This document shows, in pieces, positions 19,401 to 28,287 of a stretch of 64,000 nucleotides of DNA. Both the position numbers and the translations under genes were made by a program. Every line of letters begins with the position of its first letter. Position 1 is the stretch's first letter. The notes beneath the pieces were generated by a model. That model did no database searches, had not been told where the DNA came from, and saw only the letters and a program-made list of their open reading frames with translations. Origin of the DNA: Proteus vulgaris (GTDB lineage: Bacteria; Pseudomonadota; Gammaproteobacteria; Enterobacterales; Enterobacteriaceae); contig NZ_CP090064.1 of NCBI RefSeq assembly GCF_023100685.1, forward strand, positions 2,418,001 through 2,482,000, given 5' to 3'.

Positions 19401-20103
19401 TATTCATGATTTACATGTTCAATTTGAGCAAGGCAAACAAGCAAAGCATGTTGTAAAAGGGATCAACTTACATGTCCAACAAGGTGAAACCTTTAGCTTG
19501 ATAGGTCGTTCTGGTTGTGGAAAATCGACTGTTTTACGTGTCATTGCTGGATTATTGCCCCATTGGCAAGGTGACATGTCACTTTTAGGGCAAACCATTA
19601 AACCACAACAACGTTTTCAAGGCGCATTGCGCCGTAATGTGCAGATGGTATTTCAAGATCCCTATGCCTCTTTACATCCCCAACACCGTATTGAGCGTGC
19701 TTTTTCTGAGCCTTTGAAAATTCATCAAATTTCTTTTGATAACAGCACAATTGAACAGGCATTAGCTCAAGTCGGCTTATCTGCGGATGTGGCAAGTCGT
19801 TATCCTCATCAACTCTCTGGTGGGCAACGCCAACGAGTTGCCATTGCAAGAGCCCTTTTGCTACAACCTCAATTGTTATTATTAGATGAACCAACTTCAG
19901 CATTGGATATGTCAGTACAAGCCGAGATCTTAAATCTGCTTAATACTCTAAAAAAACAGCATAATATGACTTATTTATTAGTGAGTCATGATGCCGATGT
20001 GATTGCTCATATGTCTGATAGAGCCGCATTAATGGAAAATGGCGAATTGACTCAACACTATGATAGAGATGCGTTATCAAAAGGAATTCATCGTCTTGAT
20101 TAA
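19390..20103 (+). CDS. ABC importer ATPase (DppF/NikE-like)
   Basis: The second ATPase has 237 residues. It has Walker A GRSGCGKST, signature SGGQRQR, Walker B LLLLDEPTSALD and switch LVSHDADV. It lacks the C-terminal oligopeptide extension altogether, so it is shorter than NikE (268) or OppF. The five-gene order binding protein-permease-permease-ATPase-ATPase is complete. Presence as a full set next to nirBD-cysG, rather than inside opp, shows a separate importer. It is followed closely by a strong terminator. Confidence 0.87.
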   Translation: MLIDIHDLHVQFEQGKQAKHVVKGINLHVQQGETFSLIGRSGCGKSTVLRVIAGLLPHWQGDMSLLGQTIKPQQRFQGALRRNVQMVFQDPYASLHPQHRIERAFSEPLKIHQISFDNSTIEQALAQVGLSADVASRYPHQLSGGQRQRVAIARALLLQPQLLLLDEPTSALDMSVQAEILNLLNTLKKQHNMTYLLVSHDADVIAHMSDRAALMENGELTQHYDRDALSKGIHRLD

Positions 20104-20124
20104 CATAGAAGAAGTGATGCAATA

Positions 20125-20159
20125 AAAAATCGCAGTATTCAAAAAATACTGCGATTTTT
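20125..20159. terminator. Bidirectional terminator between ABC cluster and ychE
   Basis: AAAAATCGCAGTATT pairs perfectly with AATACTGCGATTTTT around a five-base loop. It serves the plus-strand ATPase gene and the convergent ychE. Confidence 0.88.
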
Positions 20160-20184
20160 AAAAATGCGACTGTGTTGACGATAT

Positions 20185-20829
20185 TTAAACTAATAAGCCC
20201 GGAAAAATAGAACGCAAACCGGTCACAATAAACTCAATACCTAAAGACATTAATAATAATCCCATTATACGGGTTACCACGTTAATTCCCGTTTGTCCCA
20301 AGTATTTCACTAACAGTGTTGCACTACGAAAAAGCAACCAACAGCAAAATGCAAAAAAGATACTGGTTGCAGCTAATCCTAAAAAGTTAGTAAAGCCTTC
20401 CCAGCGAGAACTCCACACAATACAAGAACTAATTGCCCCAGGCCCTGCCATTAATGGTAACGCTAGAGGCACAACAGCAACACTATTACGTACGGCGGAT
20501 TCGTTTCGTTCTTGATTGTTTTGTTTATCTTCCCCTAAACGCCCATTTATCATGGTCATGGCAATTGTAACAATCAGCATCCCTCCTGCTATACGAAACG
20601 AGTCGATAGAAATACCGAAAATACTCAGTATAGAATCACCAATTAACAGAGATGAAACCAAAATAATTGCAACGGAGCCATTTGCAATTAAGTTTGTTCT
20701 GTTTCGCCCCGCATCCGTTTGATAACTCGTCATACTAATAAAAACAGGCAAAATACCAATTGGGTTTACAATCGCAAAAAGACCCACAAAAAACTTAATA
20801 TAACCGGATAAATCCAGCAGTGACCCCAT
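20185..20829 (-). CDS. ychE: MarC-family inner-membrane protein YchE
   Basis: This 214-residue integral membrane protein of the MarC/UPF0056 family has about six hydrophobic helices, the first containing the conserved FAIVNPIGILPVF. A second family feature is PLALPLMAGPGAIS near residue 125. The molecular function is unknown. A ribosome site AGAAGGGG lies close to the ATG. It is divergent from adhE, as in E. coli; there opp lies directly beyond ychE, whereas here the ABC cluster and nir genes come between. Confidence 0.9.
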   Translation of the reverse strand: MGSLLDLSGYIKFFVGLFAIVNPIGILPVFISMTSYQTDAGRNRTNLIANGSVAIILVSSLLIGDSILSIFGISIDSFRIAGGMLIVTIAMTMINGRLGEDKQNNQERNESAVRNSVAVVPLALPLMAGPGAISSCIVWSSRWEGFTNFLGLAATSIFFAFCCWLLFRSATLLVKYLGQTGINVVTRIMGLLLMSLGIEFIVTGLRSIFPGLLV

Positions 20830-21343
20830 GAAAAGCCCCTTCTTGGCTAATAAACATGCGAATTATTCTATAAAAGATAGAGTAACTCTAAAAAATCCGC
20901 GTTACTTTAAATCAATAAACCAGTTAATTCTATTAGTTAACAAGTTTTTACCTAAAATATTCTCTTGCAAACTGATAAAAACCTAGTGGTTTAATTTTAT
21001 ATCGAAATATTGGGTACGACAAAAAAATCGTTGATGATTTTTTACATATGCTTCTCATTCTCATTTAACACCTTGCTGAAAGGTGTCAGCTTATCAATTT
21101 TGTGATATATATCACGTTAATTAATTAGAAAGATGGTAAGCTGTTATCATTCGAAAAAAGAGAGTAACTTTAAAAATATATTTATGTTTATTGTTGTTTT
21201 TTTTAAGTTTTTTAAGCAAATTAGGGCCTCTAATTATTATTACTGAAATAAGTACGATGTCATCTATCTAGACTATTCTTATTAATGATGATCAAAACGG
21301 CTAATTTGCTTAAAAAATTTAACATTTTATCAGGAGTCTCTTT
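20830..21343 (+). promoter_or_regulatory. adhE control region with long-range inverted repeat in the leader
   Basis: This 514-base gene-free region holds several signals. A CRP-like site is at 21101-21116, and a TATCAT -10-like element is at 21145-21150. A perfect 17-bp inverted repeat pairs 21208-21224 (TTTTTTAAGCAAATTAG) with 21301-21317. The right arm ends 14 bases before the AGGAG ribosome site at 21332-21336. If transcribed, the arms would form a 17-bp RNA duplex next to the start site. In E. coli the adhE message needs RNase III processing of its leader, which fits such a stem. An imperfect FNR-like site (TTAAT-N4-ATCAA, 21282-21295) lies in the loop. Confidence 0.6.
21101..21116. promoter_or_regulatory. 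CRP-like site upstream of adhE
   Basis: TGTGA-TATATA-TCACG matches the CRP core TGTGA-N6-TCACA at nine of ten defined bases. It lies 228 bases before the adhE start codon, upstream of the predicted long leader. Confidence 0.6.
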
Positions 21344-24010
21344 ATGTCTGTAACTAACGTTACTGAACTCAATGATTTGGTTGCTCGTGTAAAAAAAGCT
21401 CAACGTGAATTTGCTAACTTCTCTCAAGAACAAGTTGATGCAATTTTCCGCGCTGCTGCATTAGCTGCCGCTGACGCCCGTATTCCTCTGGCAAAATTGG
21501 CTGTGAAAGAATCTGGCATGGGTATCGTTGAAGATAAAGTAATTAAAAACCACTTTGCTTCCGAATATATCTACAATGCATATAAAGATGAAAAAACCTG
21601 TGGGATCTTATCTGAAGATCTGACTTACGGCACAATGACTATCGCTGAACCTATTGGTATCATTTGCGGTATTGTACCGACCACTAACCCAACTTCTACT
21701 GCGATTTTTAAAGCATTAATTAGCTTAAAAACACGTAACGGTATTATTTTCTCGCCACACCCACGCGCTAAAGAAGCAACAAATCGCGCTGCAGAAATCG
21801 TTTTAAATGCAGCTATCGCTGCGGGTGCGCCAAAAGACATTATTGGTTGGATTGATGAGCCATCAGTCGCCCTCTCTAACGCATTAATGCACCATGAAGA
21901 TATCAACCTGATCTTAGCAACAGGTGGTCCAGGCATGGTTAAAGCAGCATATAGTTCAGGTAAACCTGCTATCGGTGTCGGTGCGGGTAATACACCAGTT
22001 GTTATTGATGACTCAGCAGATATCAAACGTGCTGTAGCATCAATCTTAATGTCTAAAACCTTCGATAACGGCGTAATTTGTGCGTCAGAACAATCTGTTA
22101 TCGTTGTTGATAGCATCTATAAACAAGTTCGTGAGCGTTTCTCAACTCACGGCGGTTATATGCTAACAGGCAAAGAATTAAAAGCTGTTCAAGATATCAT
22201 CTTAAAAGACGGTAACTTAAATGCGGCTATCGTAGGTCAGCCAGCAACAAAAATTGCTGAAATGGCTGGCATTGAAGTGCCTGTAAACACCAAAATTTTA
22301 ATTGGTGAAGTAAAAGAAACAACCGAAGCAGAGCCATTTGCTCACGAGAAATTATCTCCACTATTAGCAATGTACCACGCTCAAACTTTTGAAGATGCGG
22401 TACATAAAGCAGAAAAATTAGTTGAAATGGGTGGTATCGGTCATACATCTTGCTTATATACAGACCAAGATAATTGCCCTGAACATGTTGCCTATTTTGG
22501 CGATAAAATGAAAACATCTCGTATCTTAATCAATACTCCAGCATCTCAAGGTGGTATTGGTGACTTATACAACTTTAAACTTGCTCCTTCTCTAACCTTA
22601 GGTTGTGGTTCATGGGGTGGTAACTCCATTTCAGAAAACGTAGGGCCAAAACACCTTATCAACACTAAAACCGTGGCGAAAAGAGCAGAAAATATGTTGT
22701 GGCATAAACTTCCTAAATCTATTTACTTCCGCCGTGGCTGTTTACCTATCGCACTGGAAGAAATTGCGAGTGACGGTAAAAAACGCGCCTTTATCGTAAC
22801 CGACGGTTTCTTATTCAATAACGGTTATGTCGATGAAGTAACTCGTGTACTGAAAAAATTTGGTGTTGAAACCGAAGTCTTCTTTGAAGTTGAAGCCGAT
22901 CCAACATTGAGTGTTGTGCGTAAAGGCGCAGAACAAATGAACAGCTTTAAACCTGACGTGATCATCGCATTAGGTGGTGGTTCACCAATGGATGCTGCAA
23001 AAATTATGTGGGTTATGTATGAGCACCCAGAAACTCATTTCGAAGAATTAGCACTACGCTTTATGGATATCCGTAAACGTATTTACAAATTCCCAAAAAT
23101 GGGTGTGAAAGCACAAATGGTTGCTATCACCACAACATCGGGTACTGGCTCTGAAGTAACACCTTTTGCGGTAGTAACTGATGACGAAACTGGTCAAAAA
23201 TACCCATTAGCAGACTATGCATTAACACCTGATATGGCTATTGTTGATGCAAACCTTGTTATGAATATGCCTAAATCACTATGTGCATTTGGTGGTTTAG
23301 ACGCAGTGACTCACGCATTAGAAGCTTATGTTTCTGTATTAGCGAACGAATATTCTGATGGACAAGCACTGCAAGCATTGAAACTACTGAAAGAATATCT
23401 GCCAGCAAGTTATCATGAAGGTGCTAAAAACCCAGTTGCTCGTGAACGTGTTCATAATGCGGCAACTATTGCTGGTATTGCTTTTGCAAACGCATTCTTG
23501 GGTGTTTGTCACTCAATGGCGCATAAATTAGGCTCTGAATTCCATATTCCTCATGGTTTAGCTAATGCGTTATTAATTTCAAACGTTATTCGTTATAACG
23601 CAAATGACAACCCAACAAAACAGACTGCATTTAGCCAATACGACCGCCCTCAAGCTCGTCGTCGCTATGCAGAAATTGCTGACCACTTAGAGCTTTCTGC
23701 ACCGGGTGATCGTACTGCGGCTAAGATTGAAAAATTATTAGCATGGTTAGAAGAAATGAAATCTTCATTAGGTATTCCATCTTCTATTCGTGAAGCAGGC
23801 GTCCAAGAAAGTGATTTCTTAGCAAGAATTGATAAGTTATCTGAAGATGCATTTGATGATCAGTGTACTGGTGCTAACCCACGTTACCCACTGATCTCTG
23901 AACTGAAACAACTATTATTAGATTCTTACTACGGTCGTGAATTTAATGAACATCCTGTTGTGGAAGTAAAGGAAGAATCAAAACCAGCTAAAAAAAGCAG
24001 TAAAAAATAA
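21344..24010 (+). CDS. adhE: Bifunctional acetaldehyde-CoA/alcohol dehydrogenase AdhE
   Basis: AdhE makes ethanol from acetyl-CoA in two NADH-dependent steps during fermentation and forms long filaments (spirosomes). It has 888 residues (E. coli 891). The N-terminal aldehyde dehydrogenase half has catalytic Cys246 in FDNGVICASEQS. A linker leads to the iron-dependent alcohol dehydrogenase half, with GGGSPMDAAK, TTSGTGSEVTPFAV and metal-ligand histidines in GGLDAVTHALEAY and CHSMAHKLGSEFHIPHG. The Lys-rich C-terminus (PAKKSSKK) is not functionally informative. AGGAG precedes the ATG. Two terminators follow. Confidence 0.97.
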   Translation: MSVTNVTELNDLVARVKKAQREFANFSQEQVDAIFRAAALAAADARIPLAKLAVKESGMGIVEDKVIKNHFASEYIYNAYKDEKTCGILSEDLTYGTMTIAEPIGIICGIVPTTNPTSTAIFKALISLKTRNGIIFSPHPRAKEATNRAAEIVLNAAIAAGAPKDIIGWIDEPSVALSNALMHHEDINLILATGGPGMVKAAYSSGKPAIGVGAGNTPVVIDDSADIKRAVASILMSKTFDNGVICASEQSVIVVDSIYKQVRERFSTHGGYMLTGKELKAVQDIILKDGNLNAAIVGQPATKIAEMAGIEVPVNTKILIGEVKETTEAEPFAHEKLSPLLAMYHAQTFEDAVHKAEKLVEMGGIGHTSCLYTDQDNCPEHVAYFGDKMKTSRILINTPASQGGIGDLYNFKLAPSLTLGCGSWGGNSISENVGPKHLINTKTVAKRAENMLWHKLPKSIYFRRGCLPIALEEIASDGKKRAFIVTDGFLFNNGYVDEVTRVLKKFGVETEVFFEVEADPTLSVVRKGAEQMNSFKPDVIIALGGGSPMDAAKIMWVMYEHPETHFEELALRFMDIRKRIYKFPKMGVKAQMVAITTTSGTGSEVTPFAVVTDDETGQKYPLADYALTPDMAIVDANLVMNMPKSLCAFGGLDAVTHALEAYVSVLANEYSDGQALQALKLLKEYLPASYHEGAKNPVARERVHNAATIAGIAFANAFLGVCHSMAHKLGSEFHIPHGLANALLISNVIRYNANDNPTKQTAFSQYDRPQARRRYAEIADHLELSAPGDRTAAKIEKLLAWLEEMKSSLGIPSSIREAGVQESDFLARIDKLSEDAFDDQCTGANPRYPLISELKQLLLDSYYGREFNEHPVVEVKEESKPAKKSSKK

Positions 24011-24077
24011 TCGAGACACTCTGTGTTAGTCAGATCCTCAAATTCGATTATTTATTGTTAATAAAAATCTGCTAATG

Positions 24078-24106
24078 AAGTGCCCTTATAAATTTGGGCA
24101 CTTTTA
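24078..24106 (+). terminator. adhE terminator 1
   Basis: AAGTGCCC and GGGCACTT form the stem with a 10-base AT loop and a short T run, 67 bases past the adhE stop. Confidence 0.75.
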
Positions 24107-24120
24107 ATAAAACGGCTTGT

Positions 24121-24163
24121 AAGGCCTGATTTCGATATTCAATCGGGATCAGGCCTTTTAATT
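24121..24163 (+). terminator. adhE terminator 2
   Basis: AAGGCCTGAT pairs perfectly with ATCAGGCCTT. The loop contains a further CGAT/ATCG pairing and the stem is followed by T-rich sequence. It backs up the terminator just upstream. Confidence 0.7.
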
Positions 24164-25130
24164 TTGTTTTACCACTGATCGTGGCTTAGCGATTTTTTAA
24201 CCACAAAATATAAGTAGTTATCCTTAACCAACATCTATTATTTTTTTATTAAAAATAAGGTTTTGGATGTTTAAGCCTATATGGCTTTAAATGAAGTGCT
24301 AAGCCATTTTCTTTTTCATCCACCCCTTTGCATTAGCCATCCGAAAAAAAGCCGCCTGTGTAGGTTACAGCGCTCGTCTAACTCCTCACCTTCTTCATTA
24401 GTTAGCATAATAATTTTATTTTAAACTAATTATCTTTATCGGATGGATCTAAAAAGATATTTTAAAACTAAGACCACCGTTTTTCGTCCACTGTGAGTTT
24501 TATTCTCATTAGACAAAAGAAGAAAGATGAACATTTCGATCCATTTAGCTTTTAAATAACGATCAAAATATATTGATATAAAATATTCCCACATCAACGT
24601 TATTAATAACATTCACTTTATAAAGCACATAGTTTCAATAAAATATTATCAAAATACTGTATGCGTATTGATAAAGTAATAACCTGACAAAAGGTCGCTA
24701 TTCGTACACTTAACGGTTTGACTTACTCCTTTAGGAGTATAAAAAGCGCAATTCCTTTCTTGTATTAAAATTCATAGAGTGAGATCTTTTATTTATTAGA
24801 TAATGATTCAGATGAACCAATAAGCGCCACCAATGAGACTCGATATAAATGTTTCATTATGTTAAGCATAGATAATAGAAATAGATTTATAGCCCATTAT
24901 GACTATCTTTATTCAATTTTATTAAACTATGAATAATATTAGTATATCAAATGTTTTTACGTCTTATCATTTGTAAAAAACAATGTCAGCATCACAAAAT
25001 AGACACCCTACGTATATTTGATTATGTTTTTTTTGATTAATGATAATGAAATCTATGAAATGAATAAATTTTCTCTTAAAAAAAGAATATTTCTTTACAT
25101 AAGGACACCAGAATGGCCAATTTTTGATAT
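24164..25130. other. Long gene-poor region between adhE and tdk, with one structured segment
   Basis: About 1 kb with no convincing gene. The only organised part is near 24316-24446. An 8-bp inverted repeat CCATCCGA/TCGGATGG (24337-24344 and 24439-24446) encloses a CTAACT/AGTTAG pairing and, read on the minus strand, a hairpin CGCTGT/ACAGGCG ending in GC plus seven T near 24345, which resembles a terminator. The rest is AT-rich and unstructured to my reading. Confidence 0.4.
24316..24408 (-). other. Candidate 30-codon small ORF or small-RNA segment
   Basis: The minus strand has an ATG-started frame of 30 codons whose product begins MLTNEEGEELDERC and continues NLHRRLFFGWLMQRGG, a protein-like charged then hydrophobic composition. 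No ribosome site precedes the ATG and an in-frame stop lies five codons upstream. The same bases form a terminator-like hairpin, so a small RNA or leader is equally possible. I recognise no family. Confidence 0.2.
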
Positions 25131-25152
25131 AAAAAAAGCCAATAAATTGGCT
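25131..25152 (-). terminator. Possible tdk terminator
   Basis: On the minus strand AGCCAAT/ATTGGCT form a 7-bp stem followed by a run of seven T. It lies 117 bases past the tdk stop. A closer inverted repeat (TCCCTCTTT/AAAGAGGGA, 25223-25258) lacks a good T run. Confidence 0.5.
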
Positions 25153-25269
25153 AAATTTAAAAAATAGATAAACATTTTTTAGTATTAAGTAATATAAGCT
25201 TTTATTTGGATACTAATTTTAATCCCTCTTTCATCATTATAAATACGCAAAAGAGGGAAATGAAAAAGG

Positions 25270-25866
25270 TTACTCTTGTTCAATACTCCCTTTTAGCGTT
25301 GCCTGAGTATAATGCTTACGGCAAACTGAAACATATTTTTCATTTCCGCCAATTTCAACTTGAGCACCATCGCTCAGCACATTTCCTTTATCATCTAAGC
25401 GTAATACTTTATTTGCTTTTCTACCGCAGTAACACACTGTTTTAAGCTCTACTAACTTATCTGCCCACGCTAATAAATAAGCACTACCTGTAAATAACTC
25501 ACCTCTAAAATCTGTTCTTAAACCATAAGTAAGAACTGGAATATCATAGGTGTCCGTTATTTCGCAAAGTTGTTCTACATGAGCCTTACTTAAAAATTGG
25601 CATTCATCAATTAATACACAATGAATAGGTTGTTTGTTATGCTCAGCAACAATAACATCACGAATATTCATATCATCACTGAAGAGCAATGCATCAGCAC
25701 TTAAGCCAATTCTTGAACTAATTTTTCCCTTTGCAAAGCGTGTATCAATAGCCGCTGTAAAAATCAATGTACGCATTCCTCGCTCATTATAGTTATAAGA
25801 GGATTGCAATAAAGATGTTGATTTTCCAGCATTCATAGCTGAATAATAAAAGTAAAGCTGAGCCAT
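25270..25866 (-). CDS. tdk: Thymidine kinase Tdk
   Basis: Tdk phosphorylates thymidine (and deoxyuridine) with ATP in the salvage pathway. It has 198 residues (E. coli 205) and is a type II thymidine kinase. The P-loop SAMNAGKS is at residues 9-16, Walker [11 protein letters not shown] near 85, and the lasso region has the zinc Cys pair CYCGRKA. A strong ribosome site AAGGAG lies before the ATG. It is divergent from hns, as in E. coli. Confidence 0.95.
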   Translation of the reverse strand: MAQLYFYYSAMNAGKSTSLLQSSYNYNERGMRTLIFTAAIDTRFAKGKISSRIGLSADALLFSDDMNIRDVIVAEHNKQPIHCVLIDECQFLSKAHVEQLCEITDTYDIPVLTYGLRTDFRGELFTGSAYLLAWADKLVELKTVCYCGRKANKVLRLDDKGNVLSDGAQVEIGGNEKYVSVCRKHYTQATLKGSIEQE

Positions 25867-26375
25867 CAGCTCTCTCCTTAAATAGTGTTTATTTTCACGG
25901 GCGACAGTCTAACATAAACAGTCTGCAAGTTATCAATAACAAGTATTTATTACCTTTATTTCTATTCTAGATATACCATTCAAAGATGAGACTCATTGTT
26001 AATGCTAATTTTTGCCTAAAAAATAAATAGCTTTAATAAGTACTTAACATATTAAAACACGCCTTGATATACGTTTATTAAAGTATGAAAGTTAACCCCA
26101 ACTCATTTTTATAAAAAAGTCCGTTATTATAAAAAAATGAACAAAGCTTTCTATTCTTTTACATTAGCGCTATCATCCGTTAAAAGATGCATTTCCTTAC
26201 TCATATTTCCTTTATTGACTAAAGATACCTCAACATTTATTATTTTTTTCGTTGAGATAATAGTTTAAAAAAAAGAAATTTTACGTAAGGTTTGTATTTA
26301 GGTATTGCAGAAATTTAAATAGCAATCTATTATTAGTATTACATCAGCCAACAACATTTATTTGAGACCAGGAAA
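25867..26375 (+). promoter_or_regulatory. tdk-hns divergent control region
   Basis: A 509-base AT-rich region must hold the promoters for tdk (minus) and hns (plus). I see no specific operator that I can defend. AT richness fits the known H-NS autoregulation in E. coli. CAGGAAA is the hns ribosome site. Confidence 0.4.
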
Positions 26376-26780
26376 ATGAGCGAATCTTTAAAAATATTAA
26401 ATAACATCCGTACTCTCCGCGCACAAGCAAGAGAAACTTCTTTAGAAACTTTAGAAGAAATGCTGGAAAAGCTCGAAGTTGTCGTTAATGAGCGTCGTGA
26501 AGAATTCTCATTAGAAAAAGCAGCTGAAGAAGAGCGTGTTCAGAAATTACAAAAATACCGTGAAATGTTAGAAGAAGCCGGTATTGACCCAACAGACTTA
26601 CTTGAAGCAAGTGCCGTTAATAAAACTGGCCGTGCTAAACGTGCAGCTCGTCCAGCTAAATATTCTTACGTTGATGAAAATGGTGAAACTAAAACTTGGA
26701 CAGGCCAAGGTCGTACACCAGCTGTAATCAAACGTGCAATTGACGAAGAAGGCAAATCATTAGAAGATTTCCTTATCTAA
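26376..26780 (+). CDS. hns: Nucleoid-associated global repressor H-NS
   Basis: H-NS binds AT-rich, curved DNA and silences horizontally acquired and stress genes. The 134 residues comprise an N-terminal coiled-coil oligomerisation domain (about 1-80, rich in Glu/Arg/Leu), a linker with basic RAKRAARPA, and the DNA-binding domain ending in the minor-groove hook TWTGQGRTP (about 108-116). It sits between tdk and the galU region, as in E. coli, with its own terminator. Confidence 0.96.
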   Translation: MSESLKILNNIRTLRAQARETSLETLEEMLEKLEVVVNERREEFSLEKAAEEERVQKLQKYREMLEEAGIDPTDLLEASAVNKTGRAKRAARPAKYSYVDENGETKTWTGQGRTPAVIKRAIDEEGKSLEDFLI

Positions 26781-26801
26781 TTTAAGTCAATATTCTATTT
26801 G

Positions 26802-26838
26802 AAATACCCTTTTAATTATTTAAAAGGGTATTTTCTTG
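26802..26838 (+). terminator. hns terminator
   Basis: AAATACCCTTTTA and TAAAAGGGTATTT form a 13-bp stem with a six-base loop and a T run, 21 bases past the hns stop. Confidence 0.85.
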
Positions 26839-26958
26839 TTTGCCCCTGATATTAAACAAGCGTTTAATTTTAATATGTGCTGATGTTGTTTGTATATAAG
26901 GTTGGGAAACAAAAATAGAGAATGTGAAAATCACATTATTGACTTTTATTTATAATAG

Positions 26959-26984
26959 AAAAGGAGCTTTATAGCTCCTTTTTT
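26959..26984. terminator. Terminator at the end of the epimerase gene
   Basis: AAAAGGAGCT and AGCTCCTTTT pair perfectly around a TTAT loop. On the minus strand it lies 25 bases past the epimerase stop. The further T run on the plus strand makes it work for both directions. Confidence 0.8.
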
Positions 26985-27009
26985 ATTCGTTTCTATTAAG
27001 TCAACAACT

Positions 27010-28017
27010 TTAGTTTTTATAATAACTTAAATACCAATCAACAAACTGTTTTACACCGTATTCTACATTTGTATTTGGTGAGAAGCCGGTAGTCTGAGAT
27101 AAATCTTGGCAATCGGCGCAGGTAGAAAGGACATCACCATCTTGCATCGGCATTAAATTTAGTTTTGCTTTAATATTTAATGATTTTTCAATTGCCTTAA
27201 TAAAATCCATTAGTTTTGTTGGTTGCCCATTACCTACATTATAGATTTTATAAGGTGCAGAACTAGACGATGTTTCGCCCTTTTCTACTGTCCAGCTTTC
27301 ATCCGCTTTAGGAACAATATCAATTAAACGAACAACTGACTCTACGATATCAGCGACATAAGTGAAATCGCGTGTCATATTTCCGCCGTTATAAACATCA
27401 ATAGGTTCACCAGCAAGCATTGCTTTTGTGAATTTAAATAATGCCATATCTGGGCGACCCCAAGGACCATATACGGTAAAGAATCGTAATCCAGTTGTGG
27501 GTAATTGATATAAATGCGAATAACTATGAGACATTAGCTCATTGGCTTTTTTAGTTGCTGCATATAATGAAACAGGATGATCAACACTATCTTCCGTTGA
27601 GAACGGTTGCTTTTGATTTAAACCATATACAGAGCTTGAAGAGGAATAGATAAGATGCCCTACTTTATTGTGACGACATCCTTCTAATATATTAATATGA
27701 CCGACAATATTTGCATCAATATAGGCCATTGGATTTTCAATTGAATAGCGTACTCCAGGCTGAGCCGCTAGATGAATAACACGATCAAACTGATGAGTTA
27801 CAAATAATTGAGCCACTTTTGCTGAATCAACGATATCAACTTTCTCAAATTGAAACTTTTCTAACTGTTGTAATTTAGCTAATCGAGCTTCTTTTAAGCG
27901 TACATCATAATAATCATTAAGATTATCTATTCCAACAACATGATAGCCCATTTCAATTAAACGCTGACTTAAATGAGAGCCAATAAACCCCGCAGCACCT
28001 GTTACTAATATTTTCAT
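27010..28017 (-). CDS. UDP-glucuronate 4-epimerase-type nucleotide-sugar epimerase
   Basis: This is an extended short-chain dehydrogenase that epimerises a UDP-sugar, most likely UDP-glucuronate to UDP-galacturonate. It has 335 residues from the ATG at 28017; an upstream TTG (28038) is less likely. The NAD-binding GAAGFIG is at residues 7-13, the GIDNLNDYYDVRLKEARL segment is typical of the GlcA-4-epimerase group (WbnF/Gla/Uge-like), and the catalytic Ser-Tyr-Lys is in SSSSVYG and YAATKKANE. It is next to galU, whose product starts the UDP-sugar pathway. Galacturonate occurs in Proteus LPS, so a surface-polysaccharide role is inferred. The exact substrate is not proven. Confidence 0.85.
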   Translation of the reverse strand: MKILVTGAAGFIGSHLSQRLIEMGYHVVGIDNLNDYYDVRLKEARLAKLQQLEKFQFEKVDIVDSAKVAQLFVTHQFDRVIHLAAQPGVRYSIENPMAYIDANIVGHINILEGCRHNKVGHLIYSSSSSVYGLNQKQPFSTEDSVDHPVSLYAATKKANELMSHSYSHLYQLPTTGLRFFTVYGPWGRPDMALFKFTKAMLAGEPIDVYNGGNMTRDFTYVADIVESVVRLIDIVPKADESWTVEKGETSSSSAPYKIYNVGNGQPTKLMDFIKAIEKSLNIKAKLNLMPMQDGDVLSTCADCQDLSQTTGFSPNTNVEYGVKQFVDWYLSYYKN

Positions 28018-28120
28018 ATTATCACTCAAATAACCCAATTAATTATTATTCACGTCAACGTTATCATGCTTAATATCACCTTGATTAAACATCATAACGC
28101 TTAACATTATCATACTTTAC

Positions 28121-28162
28121 AAAAATCAGTATGGCTCAATACATGATTGCATTGAGCCATAC
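28121..28162 (-). terminator. galU terminator
   Basis: GTATGGCTCAAT and ATTGAGCCATAC form a perfect 12-bp stem with a 10-base loop. On the minus strand it is followed by TGATTTTT. It separates galU from the downstream epimerase gene, so the two are probably separate units. Confidence 0.75.
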
Positions 28163-28287
28163 CTTAATCTCTTGTGATCACTTTATCTAGCATTTCTCAC
28201 AAAATCATCTGTCTATAAAATACAATGTATTCGCAAGAACCATACAATAAAAGCTACCATACAAAATGATTATCATTCAGAGTCATT

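Noticed and set aside
21282-21295. FNR site in the adhE leader (TTAAT-N4-ATCAA)
   Set aside because: One mismatch, and a class II start from it would fall on the ribosome site. It lies within the loop of the long inverted repeat, so it is more likely incidental.
28265-28277. Fur-box-like palindrome AATGATTATCATT
   Set aside because: Short AT-rich palindrome at the 3' end of galU, about 250 bases from the nearest downstream start and separated from it by a terminator.
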